Source: Anaerolineae bacterium
GTDB taxonomy: Bacteria > Chloroflexota > Anaerolineae > UBA4142
Direction of reading: 5' to 3'
DNA length: 12,933 nt
Assembly (NCBI GenBank): GCA_026417715.1
Contig: JAOACU010000050.1
Span: 1 to 12,933, forward strand
In this document: piece after piece, positions 1-6,011 of the stretch
How the letters are laid out: every line of letters starts with the position of its first letter
Numbering within the stretch: position 1 is the first letter of the stretch
Translations under genes and position numbers: made by a program
Notes under the pieces: generated by a model
What the model saw: only the letters and a program-made list of their open reading frames with translations
What the model was told of the DNA's origin: nothing
Database searches by the model: none

Positions 1-1095
1 GTTGAACTTTCGCTGGACGGCTTGACTCCCGCCCAACAACTCGTTGCCATTCGCCATGCCGCGCTCGAATTGATGAACGACGCGCGCACGTGTTTGCACG
101 ATCTCCTACCGAAACTCGATGCCGCTGGAATTCATATTCGCGACTACGAGGCACTCACCGAAGAGCAAAAAATCGCCACAACGCAATACTTTGACCAAAT
201 GATTTTTCCGGTTCTAACGCCGCTAGCGTATGATCCTGGACGACCCTTTCCCCACATCTCGAATATGAGTTTGAATCTTGCCGTACTCGTGCGCGATCCC
301 AAAGGGCAAGAGCATTTTGCGCGCGTCAAAGTTCCTAACACGCTACCGCGTTTTGTGCCCGTTCCCGCGCCCAGTCACACACCTTCGCGCGATGGTTCGG
401 AACCGCGCGACCTGTGGTTTGTCTGGCTGGAGCAAGTCATCATCGCGCATTTGGAACGCCTGTTCCCTGGAATGCACATCATCACAGCGCATCCCTTCCG
501 CGTCACGCGCGATGCCGAGATGATCATTCAGGAACTCGAAGCCGAAGACTTGCTGGAAACAATCGAACGCGGTGTGCGTGAACGACGCTTTGGCTCTGTG
601 GTGCGTCTGACGATTGATCCCACGATGCCCGAAAACATTCGCAACATCCTGATCGAAAATCTCGATTTAGAGCCAAACGATATTTACACCCTCGCGCCAC
701 CACTCGGCTCTAGCGACTTGATGCAACTGTACGCGCTCGATCGGCACGATCTCAAAGACCCACCGTTCCTGCCGACGATCCCCGCTTGTCTTGAGCAAGA
801 GGAGGATATTTTTGCCGCGATTCGTCGTCAAGACATTCTACTGCACCATCCGTACGATTCGTTCTCGCCTGTCATCGAATTTCTAGAATCCGCCGCGCGC
901 GATCCCAACGTCCTCGCCATCAAACAGACCTTGTATCGCGTGGGGCGCAATTCGCCGGTGGTCGAAGCACTGCTCCAAGCCGCGCGCAACGGCAAGCAGG
1001 TGGCGGTGCTCGTCGAACTCAAAGCGCGCTTTGACGAAGAAAGCAATATCGAGTGGGAAAAGGCGTTAGAGCGCGAGGGCGTGCACGTAATATAA
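1..1095 (+). CDS. ppk1: Polyphosphate kinase 1, N-terminal part, ended by an in-frame stop; 5' end outside the window
   Basis: PPK1 reversibly transfers the gamma-phosphate of ATP to a growing polyphosphate chain. The frame is open from base 1, so the gene begins upstream; by comparison with roughly 690-residue relatives about 60 N-terminal residues are missing. Seen here are the end of the N domain, the head domain and the start of the C1 domain. The phosphate- and Mg-binding arginines are visible in KQTLYR (codon 937-939) and ELKARFDEE (codon 1027-1029). They are 30 codons apart, matching R375 and R405 of E. coli PPK. The frame then runs GVHVI and hits TAA at 1093-1095, where relatives have an aromatic residue, before continuing in the same frame as GLLGLKTHSK. 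This part alone lacks both catalytic histidines and cannot be an active kinase. The family assignment is certain; whether the product is functional is not. Confidence 0.93.
   Translation, partial: VELSLDGLTPAQQLVAIRHAALELMNDARTCLHDLLPKLDAAGIHIRDYEALTEEQKIATTQYFDQMIFPVLTPLAYDPGRPFPHISNMSLNLAVLVRDPKGQEHFARVKVPNTLPRFVPVPAPSHTPSRDGSEPRDLWFVWLEQVIIAHLERLFPGMHIITAHPFRVTRDAEMIIQELEAEDLLETIERGVRERRFGSVVRLTIDPTMPENIRNILIENLDLEPNDIYTLAPPLGSSDLMQLYALDRHDLKDPPFLPTIPACLEQEEDIFAAIRRQDILLHHPYDSFSPVIEFLESAARDPNVLAIKQTLYRVGRNSPVVEALLQAARNGKQVAVLVELKARFDEESNIEWEKALEREGVHVI
1093..1095 (+). other. ppk1: In-frame ochre (TAA) codon inside ppk1
   Basis: This single codon interrupts an otherwise intact ppk1 frame. 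On both sides the reading frame is the same and the protein reads as PPK. Codon distances R to R, R to His and His to His (30, 30 and 157) equal those of E. coli R375, R405, H435 and H592, so no base has been gained or lost. The codon corresponds to E. coli position 427, which is aromatic in the family, commonly Tyr. One base change, TAT or TAC to TAA, explains it. It falls inside the C1 catalytic domain, not at a domain linker. That argues against a natural two-subunit split. Confidence 0.9.
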
Positions 1096-1098
1096 GGC

Positions 1099-1884
1099 TT
1101 GTTGGGACTAAAGACGCATTCCAAGATCGCACTAGTGGTGCGTCGTGAGGGCGATCACCTACGTCGCTATGTGCATCTTGCCACTGGCAACTACAATCCC
1201 ACCACCGCGCAAGTGTACACCGACTTGGGTTTGTTCACGTGCGATGAAGAGTTTGGCGCCGATGCGACGGATTTGTTCAACTATTTGACGGGCTACTCTG
1301 CCAAGAAAGATTATCGCCAGTTCCTCGTCGCGCCGATCAATCTACGCGCTGGACTCACTGCACTCATCCAACGTGAAATCGAACATCAGCAGAAAGGCGG
1401 ACAAGGGCACCTCATCTTCAAGATGAATGCACTGATTGACAAAGAGATGATTCGTCTGCTTTATCGGGCATCCCAAGCCGGCGTGCGTGTGGATTTGCTC
1501 GTGCGTGGAATGTGCTGTTTGCGTCCCGGTGTGGCTGGGCTTTCCGAGAACATTCGCGTCACCAGCATCGTCGGTCGCTTTTTGGAACACAGTCGCATTT
1601 ACTATTTTTACAACGGCGGCGCGGAACAAGTGTACTTGGGCAGCGCGGATTTGATGCCGCGCAATTTGGATCGTCGCGTGGAGATTCTCTTTCCCGTGCG
1701 CGACCCGAAACTGATTCGCCACTTGCGCGATCACATTCTTGCCACTTATCTTGCCGATAACGTACGCGCGCGTGTGATGTTGCCCGATGGCACATACAAA
1801 CGCCTGACACCGCCCGAAGGTGCAACGCCCGTAGATAGTCAAGCCACGCTCCTGCGACACGCCTTTGTGGGCATTCCAATTTGA
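1099..1884 (+). CDS. ppk1: Polyphosphate kinase 1, C-terminal part with both catalytic histidines
   Basis: This is the in-frame continuation of ppk1 after the TAA. It carries the rest of C1 and all of C2. The autophosphorylated histidine is in GLKTHSKIALVVRR (codon 1117-1119, equivalent to E. coli H435). The second catalytic histidine is in FLEHSRIYYF (codon 1588-1590, equivalent to H592). Other typical PPK segments are LATGNYNPTTAQVYTDLGLF, GLSENIRVTSIVGRF and LGSADLMPRNLDRRVEILFP. There is no ATG near the 5' end. If translated separately it would have to start at TTG 1099 or 1102, the latter four bases after an AAGG that overlaps the stop codon. Reading as one gene through the stop gives 627 codons in the window. 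Best treated as one ppk1 with a nonsense codon. The sixA gene follows 15 bp after the TGA. Confidence 0.88.
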   Translation: MLGLKTHSKIALVVRREGDHLRRYVHLATGNYNPTTAQVYTDLGLFTCDEEFGADATDLFNYLTGYSAKKDYRQFLVAPINLRAGLTALIQREIEHQQKGGQGHLIFKMNALIDKEMIRLLYRASQAGVRVDLLVRGMCCLRPGVAGLSENIRVTSIVGRFLEHSRIYYFYNGGAEQVYLGSADLMPRNLDRRVEILFPVRDPKLIRHLRDHILATYLADNVRARVMLPDGTYKRLTPPEGATPVDSQATLLRHAFVGIPI

Positions 1885-1885
1885 T

Positions 1886-1891
1886 AAGGAG
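1886..1891 (+). promoter_or_regulatory. Ribosome binding site of sixA
   Basis: AAGGAG, 8 bases before the ATG at 1900. It decides the start: a GTG at 1891 opens the same frame three codons earlier but overlaps this Shine-Dalgarno and could not use it. Confidence 0.75.
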
Positions 1892-1899
1892 TGAATCGA

Positions 1900-2370
1900 A
1901 TGAAGGTATTTTTCTTGCGTCACGCGCTTGCCGTCAACCGCGCAGACTGGAAAGGGGACGATGCAGCGCGTCCACTGACAGACGAAGGCATCGAAAAAAC
2001 GAAACGCACCGCCGCAACGTTGGCTGATCTCGATCTAGGTTTGGAGGTCATCATCACCAGTCCGCTGGTGCGCGCGCGCCATACAGCAGAAATCGTCGCG
2101 AACAAACTCAAGGTCAAATTGGTCGAAGACGCGCGTCTTGCACCGGGATTCAACGAGAAAAAACTACGCGCCATTTTGGCGGATTATCCCGACGCCAACG
2201 CGCTGATGGTCGTTGGACACGAACCCGATTTCAGCGAGACGATCAGCGCGCTGATTGGTGGTGGACAAATCATTTGCAAGAAAGGTGGCTTGGCGTTGGT
2301 CAATTTGCCCGACACATCCAAGCAGGGAGAGTTGGTGTGGCTCATTCCGCCCAAAGTGTTGGCACGTTAG
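1900..2370 (+). CDS. sixA: SixA-like phosphohistidine phosphatase (histidine phosphatase superfamily)
   Basis: A 156-residue cytoplasmic protein, close to the 150-160 residues usual for SixA. It starts MKVFFLRHALAV, placing the phospho-accepting His at position 8 in an RHA form of the RHG motif. It continues with RPLTDEGIEKTKRTA, the second arginine segment ITSPLVRARHTAEIV, and MVVGHEPDFSE with the second catalytic histidine. SixA enzymes remove phosphate from phosphohistidine on proteins, for example ArcB or the nitrogen phosphotransferase system in E. coli. The gene lies 15 bp after ppk1 and 8 bp before the CYTH-CHAD gene, so the three are probably co-transcribed. PPK1 itself works through a phosphohistidine, so the placement is suggestive, but the actual substrate is unknown. 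A small-molecule phosphatase of the same superfamily is the main alternative. Confidence 0.87.
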   Translation: MKVFFLRHALAVNRADWKGDDAARPLTDEGIEKTKRTAATLADLDLGLEVIITSPLVRARHTAEIVANKLKVKLVEDARLAPGFNEKKLRAILADYPDANALMVVGHEPDFSETISALIGGGQIICKKGGLALVNLPDTSKQGELVWLIPPKVLAR

Positions 2371-2378
2371 AACACACG

Positions 2379-3989
2379 ATGGAAATCGAAGCCAAGTTCA
2401 GCGTGACGGACGACGCACTCGCCGAACAGTTGCGTACGATCGAACGACTCGATAGTTGGACACTGGCGCGCGGTGCCGTCACGCGTGTGCACGACGTCTA
2501 TCTCGATACGTCCGATCGGCGATTGCTCGCGGCAGGATACGCGTGTCGCCAGCGTCGCATCGGACGCCAACGCGCGCGTCTCATCACGCTCAAACGCATC
2601 GCCTCCACCTCTGACGCGATTCACGCGCGCGACGAACTCGAAATCACCGTTGAGGATGAAACGTCACCTGCCGAATGGCAACCAAGTCCGGCGCGCGACG
2701 TGGTGTTGCAAATCATTGGCGATGCATCGCTCGAAAAATTATTCGAGTTGCGTCAGACGCGCGTCAAGCGCAACGTGATGCAAGGTGATACCCTGATTGC
2801 CGAGTGGAGCGTAGATGTCGTCTCGGTGCGCGCGGGCAAGCATCGCTTGAACTTTGCCGAATTGGAAATCGAACGTGTCGCGGCAGGCACCCTCGATGAT
2901 GTGACGCGTCTCGCCACGCGCGTCCAAGCCGAGTGGAATCTCGCGCCAGTCACCCAATCGAAATTCGAGCGCGCGTTGGCGTGGCTCGAAAACAGCGCGC
3001 GCTCCAAACGTCAGCGCACGCCCAAGATTCGACTCGACGACACGATGGCAGAAGCCGCGCGCAAGACGCTCCGCTTGCACTGGAATCGAATGTTAGAGCA
3101 CGAAGCCGGCGCGCGTGCGGGCGTGGACAGCGAAGAGGTGCACGATATGCGCGTGGCAACGCGTCGAATGCGCGCCGCGCTGCGCGTGTTCGACGAGTTT
3201 TTGGATGCCGATGCGTTCAAGCCCTTTGCCAAACGATTACGTCGTACCGCGCGCGCGCTGGGCGCAGTGCGCGATCTGGACGTGTTTCGCGAGAAAACGC
3301 AACGTTATCTCGCGACGTTACCCGACGAACGGCGAGTGGACCTTGAACCGCTGTGGGCAGTATGGCAAAGCGAGTATCAACGCGCGCGTGCGGAATTGCT
3401 GGCATGGCTCGATAGCGAGGCATACACACAGTTCAAGACCGAGTTCGATGAATTTCTGCGAACGCCCGGTGCTGGCGCCGCGCCAACGGAAACGGAGGAC
3501 GGCGAACCGCGCGCGCATCGTGTTCGTGATGTGTTGCCGATGATTCTGTTGCGCGCGTGGGCGGATGTCCATGCCTACGCCGAACTTGTCACACAACCCA
3601 ACGTGTCGGTCGAACGACTGCATCAACTACGGATTGCCGCGAAAGGACTGCGCTACACGCTTGAATTTTTCGCGGATGTGTTGGGTGAGGAGGCGCAACC
3701 TCTCATTGGGCAAATCAGGCAACTGCAAGACCATCTGGGGAATTTACAAGATGCGGTCGTGGCGTGCAATCACCTGCGCGATTTTCTCACGTGGGGCGAA
3801 TGGACACACCCGACTGACAAATCCGTACGCCCACCGCGCGCGCTCGTCGTTGCGCCAGGGGTTGCTGCGTATCTTGCCGCGCGTCAAAACGAGATTCACA
3901 CGCTCATTCAAACTTTTCCCAATGTGTGGTCGCCGATTCAGGATGCCACGTTCAAGCGCAAGTTGTTGACGCTGCTGGCAGCATGGTAA
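2379..3989 (+). CDS. CYTH-CHAD domain protein (inorganic triphosphatase-like, polyphosphate-binding)
   Basis: A 536-residue two-domain protein. Residues 1-190 form a CYTH (triphosphate tunnel) domain. It opens with the ExExK signature MEIEAKF and shows basic and acidic tunnel strands at ACRQRR (55-60), ITLKR (69-73), DELEITVED (85-93) and FAELEIE (159-165). Residues 225-536 form a helical CHAD domain with its two histidine/arginine repeats, HDMRVATRRMR (255-265) and HQLRIAAKGLRY (415-426), plus LQDHLGNLQDAV (449-460). E. coli YgiF has the same architecture and hydrolyses tripolyphosphate; CHAD domains bind polyphosphate and locate to polyphosphate granules in other bacteria. The ATG at 2379 is chosen because the ExExK motif must be at the N terminus; no clear ribosome binding site precedes it, so coupling to sixA (8-bp gap) is likely. 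The frame is open further upstream, but only over sixA. Confidence 0.9.
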   Translation: MEIEAKFSVTDDALAEQLRTIERLDSWTLARGAVTRVHDVYLDTSDRRLLAAGYACRQRRIGRQRARLITLKRIASTSDAIHARDELEITVEDETSPAEWQPSPARDVVLQIIGDASLEKLFELRQTRVKRNVMQGDTLIAEWSVDVVSVRAGKHRLNFAELEIERVAAGTLDDVTRLATRVQAEWNLAPVTQSKFERALAWLENSARSKRQRTPKIRLDDTMAEAARKTLRLHWNRMLEHEAGARAGVDSEEVHDMRVATRRMRAALRVFDEFLDADAFKPFAKRLRRTARALGAVRDLDVFREKTQRYLATLPDERRVDLEPLWAVWQSEYQRARAELLAWLDSEAYTQFKTEFDEFLRTPGAGAAPTETEDGEPRAHRVRDVLPMILLRAWADVHAYAELVTQPNVSVERLHQLRIAAKGLRYTLEFFADVLGEEAQPLIGQIRQLQDHLGNLQDAVVACNHLRDFLTWGEWTHPTDKSVRPPRALVVAPGVAAYLAARQNEIHTLIQTFPNVWSPIQDATFKRKLLTLLAAW

Positions 3990-3992
3990 CAT

Positions 3993-4026
3993 AGAGACCT
4001 GTGAAGTCAAGACTTCACAGGTCTCT
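3993..4026. terminator. Perfect 34-bp palindrome between convergent genes, possible bidirectional terminator
   Basis: Two 16-base arms (3993-4008 and 4011-4026) are exact reverse complements separated by AA. The element starts 3 bp after the CYTH-CHAD stop and overlaps the last codons and stop of ppx. In either direction it could form a long hairpin between the convergent transcripts. No run of T follows on either side, so it is not a canonical intrinsic terminator. It could equally be a copy of a dispersed palindromic repeat. Confidence 0.55.
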
Positions 4027-5599
4027 GCACCTTGTCTTGCACTTTGATCTTGATATTGCGCTTGAGCACCTTTTCCAACGTTTTCAACCGATCAGTGACG
4101 CCCCACAATTCCAATTGACAATCACCCTGCGCTTGCAGATCGAGGCGCAGGGTCTTTTTGTCTTTGGCGCGCAGACGCGCGCGCGTAATGACGCCGGTAT
4201 GACTACGATCCAAACCCTCCGCCACGCGTAGAAACGCGCTCAACAAACGAATGCGCTTGCGCGTCGGTTTGTCCAGTGCCGCATACTCGTCATACTTTTT
4301 GCTCGGCTTGCCTTTGCGATGGAACAGCGCGGTGAGTGCCATTTGCGTAATCTCGGCTTGATCGAATCCCAACAACTCGGCGTGGCGAATGAGATAGTGC
4401 GTATGCAAATGGTGATTATCGTACGAGAGGAACGCGCCAATGTCGTGCAACAACGCGGCGTATTCGAGGAGTTCACGGTCATGGTCGTCGAGCGTATGCG
4501 CGCCGACTTTTTTCGCGCTATCGAACAATTCGAGCGCAAGTTGCGCAATGTGGCGCGCGTGGGTTTCGTCAAAGCCGCACGCGCGTCCCAATTGCAGCAC
4601 GCTACGTTCGCGCACGGAAAATTCTTTGAAGAATTCGGCGTGCTCACTGCGCGACAAGTAATCTATCAACAACCCTTCGCGCAAGCCGTGATCGCTGATG
4701 ATGCGTATCTGCTTGATCTTTAGGTCTTGCATCAACGTATCGAGAATTGCCGCGCCGGCGATGATAATATCGGCACGCTCGGGGTTGATGCCGGGAATAC
4801 GTCGGCGTTCTTCCAAATTGGCGGCGCACAACATTTCGATAACGCGCTGAAGATCGGCATAGGTGAGCGTATCGTCGCGCTGACGCACGCGGTTGTGCAG
4901 CACGCGCGCGGCAATATCCATCAAATTCTCGATCGTGCCTGAACTGCCAAACGCAACATCGAATGGATATTTTTGTACTTGTTGCAATGTGCGTACTGAG
5001 GCGTTACGAATGTAACGTTGGAGCAGTGCATAACGTTCGGGTGTAACTGGATCGCGTTCCTCAGGGAGGAAAAAGAGTGTGGTGAGTCGCACTGCACCCA
5101 AATTCAGCGAACCGAGAAAGTGATATTGCTTTTGATCGCCGACGCTGACTTCGGTACTGCCACCACCAATATCAATGAACACCGCGCGCTGGTCGCCTAG
5201 ATGCACCGCACGCGAAATACCGAGATAGATGAGCCGCGCCTCCTCGCGCCCCGAAACCACGTGCAGATCAATTCCTGTGGCATCGCGCAGACGACGCACA
5301 AACTCTTTTTGGTTCTTGGCATCGCGCACCGCCGACGTAGCGACGGCAATGATTTCTTGTGCGCCGTACGCGCGCGACAAATCGGCGAATTTGGTACAAA
5401 CGAGGAGCGCGCGCTCCATCGCCTCTGGTTGAAGATACTGATCCACAAACTCGTTTTCACCAAGACGCACCACTTCTTTTTGCTGGGTCAGTGTAACGTA
5501 CGAATGATTCGGCGCGATCCGCACGATGAGTAGGCGAATCGAGTTCGTGCCAATATCCAAAAAACTGACGACCTTGTCGGATGCAGATTTGAGTGTCAC
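4007..5599 (-). CDS. ppx: Exopolyphosphatase / GppA family phosphatase with C-terminal HD domain
   Basis: A 530-residue cytoplasmic enzyme that would release phosphate from the ends of polyphosphate chains or hydrolyse pppGpp. The actin-like ATPase fold is at residues 10-310: FLDIGTNSIRLLI (phosphate 1 loop, 13-25), AVATSAVRDAKN (85-96), SGREEARLIYLG with the catalytic glutamate (116-127), FIDIGGGSTEVSV (phosphate 2 loop, 141-153) and FGSSGTIENL (217-226). Residues 325-500 form an HD domain with LLHDIG (383-388). GTG at 5597-5599 is chosen because AAGGAG precedes it by 6 bases. The upstream in-frame GTG at 5624-5626 overlaps the promoter -10 box. The gene converges on the CYTH-CHAD gene and its last six codons lie in the shared palindrome. 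Sequence alone does not separate Ppx from GppA; the ppk1 neighbourhood favours Ppx. Confidence 0.92.
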   Translation of the reverse strand: MTLKSASDKVVSFLDIGTNSIRLLIVRIAPNHSYVTLTQQKEVVRLGENEFVDQYLQPEAMERALLVCTKFADLSRAYGAQEIIAVATSAVRDAKNQKEFVRRLRDATGIDLHVVSGREEARLIYLGISRAVHLGDQRAVFIDIGGGSTEVSVGDQKQYHFLGSLNLGAVRLTTLFFLPEERDPVTPERYALLQRYIRNASVRTLQQVQKYPFDVAFGSSGTIENLMDIAARVLHNRVRQRDDTLTYADLQRVIEMLCAANLEERRRIPGINPERADIIIAGAAILDTLMQDLKIKQIRIISDHGLREGLLIDYLSRSEHAEFFKEFSVRERSVLQLGRACGFDETHARHIAQLALELFDSAKKVGAHTLDDHDRELLEYAALLHDIGAFLSYDNHHLHTHYLIRHAELLGFDQAEITQMALTALFHRKGKPSKKYDEYAALDKPTRKRIRLLSAFLRVAEGLDRSHTGVITRARLRAKDKKTLRLDLQAQGDCQLELWGVTDRLKTLEKVLKRNIKIKVQDKVQRPVKS

Positions 5600-5605
5600 G
5601 GCATT

Positions 5606-5611
5606 CTCCTT
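5606..5611 (-). promoter_or_regulatory. Ribosome binding site of ppx
   Basis: AAGGAG on the minus strand, 6 bases before the GTG start at 5599. It lies right at the 5' end expected from the promoter just upstream, leaving a leader of only about 12 bases. Confidence 0.7.
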
Positions 5612-5617
5612 AACCCG

Positions 5618-5646
5618 ATTATACACGATTGGCGATTTTGTATCAA
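5618..5646 (-). promoter_or_regulatory. Sigma-70-type promoter of ppx
   Basis: On the minus strand, TTGATA (5641-5646) and TATAAT (5618-5623) are separated by exactly 17 bp. Only one base differs from the consensus hexamers. The expected transcription start is about 5610-5612. The boxes end just before the tandem repeats begin at 5664. Confidence 0.75.
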
Positions 5647-5663
5647 TGTGTGTGCTGCGCGTC

Positions 5664-5863
5664 GGTTTGTAGCGGGCGATTTATCGTCGCAATACGCCAT
5701 CAATGGCATAACTACGAACGCTAAATTTCTGAGTGGCAAAGCAACCTCTAACCCGCAAATTCTGGTTTGTAGTGGGCGATTTATCGCCGCAATGCGCCAT
5801 CAATAGCACAACTACGAACGCCAAATTTCTAAGTGGCAAAGCAATCCCCAACCCGCAAATTCG
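5664..5863. repeat. Two tandem copies of a 100-bp non-coding repeat
   Basis: Copy 1 is 5664-5763 and copy 2 is 5764-5863, with a period of exactly 100 bp and no gaps. They differ at 11 positions (89% identity), and ten of these are transitions. Each contains a short hairpin GGCGATTTATCGCC, perfect in copy 2 and with one mismatch in copy 1. No reading frame or promoter is evident inside. The gene-free stretch 5600-6011 consists of this repeat, the ppx promoter to its left, and to its right (5864-5947) a short sequence with no recognised feature before the lacI promoter. Confidence 0.9.
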
Positions 5864-5872
5864 GGATTGCTT
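5839..5872. repeat. Hairpin at the end of tandem repeat copy 2
   Basis: A 10-base inverted repeat, AAGCAATCCC (5839-5848) and GGGATTGCTT (5863-5872), with a 14-base loop. The equivalent place in copy 1 lacks the right arm, so the structure forms only at the outer edge of copy 2. No T run follows it. Confidence 0.55.
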
Positions 5873-5947
5873 CGCAACTCTTCGACTCTACTGCGCTGCG
5901 CTGAACCGCGCCTCGCAATGAAAAAGCAAGAACACTCCTAATCGCGC

Positions 5948-5976
5948 TTGACAATCCAAAACGTTTTGGATATAAT
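5948..5976 (+). promoter_or_regulatory. Consensus sigma-70 promoter of lacI and probably the whole uptake operon
   Basis: TTGACA (5948-5953) and TATAAT (5971-5976) are 17 bp apart, an exact match to the consensus. The expected transcription start is about 5983. The spacer is filled by a LacI-type operator, so repressor binding would block RNA polymerase directly. It is the only strong plus-strand promoter I see before the transporter genes. Confidence 0.85.
5954..5971. promoter_or_regulatory. Operator O1, LacI-family palindrome in the promoter spacer
   Basis: ATCCAAAACGTTTTGGAT is an 18-bp perfect palindrome with the central CG step typical of LacI/GalR-family operators. It lies between the -35 and -10 hexamers of the lacI promoter. 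The protein encoded directly downstream is the obvious ligand. Confidence 0.87.
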
Positions 5977-5988
5977 AGCCCTAGATTC

Positions 5989-6002
5989 CCAAAACGTTTT
6001 GG
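5989..6002. promoter_or_regulatory. Operator O2, second LacI-family palindrome
   Basis: CCAAAACGTTTTGG repeats the 14-bp core of O1. Centre-to-centre distance to O1 is 33 bp, about three helical turns, so both sites face the same side of the DNA. It begins about 6 bases after the expected transcription start and its last two bases belong to the lacI Shine-Dalgarno GGAAGG (6001-6006). Confidence 0.87.
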
Positions 6003-6011
6003 AAGGTACCA

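Noticed and set aside
1099..1884. A genuine two-gene split PPK1
   Set aside because: The break lies inside the C1 domain eight residues before the catalytic histidine, and there is no good start signal; one interrupted gene is simpler.
2274..2378. N-terminal extension of the CYTH-CHAD protein
   Set aside because: It would overlap sixA by about 100 bases, and the ExExK motif belongs at the protein start.
5600..5626. Upstream GTG start for ppx at 5626
   Set aside because: The codon overlaps the -10 box of the ppx promoter, and the GTG at 5599 has a proper ribosome binding site.
5664..5863. CRISPR array
   Set aside because: Only two contiguous 100-bp copies without spacers, and no cas genes.
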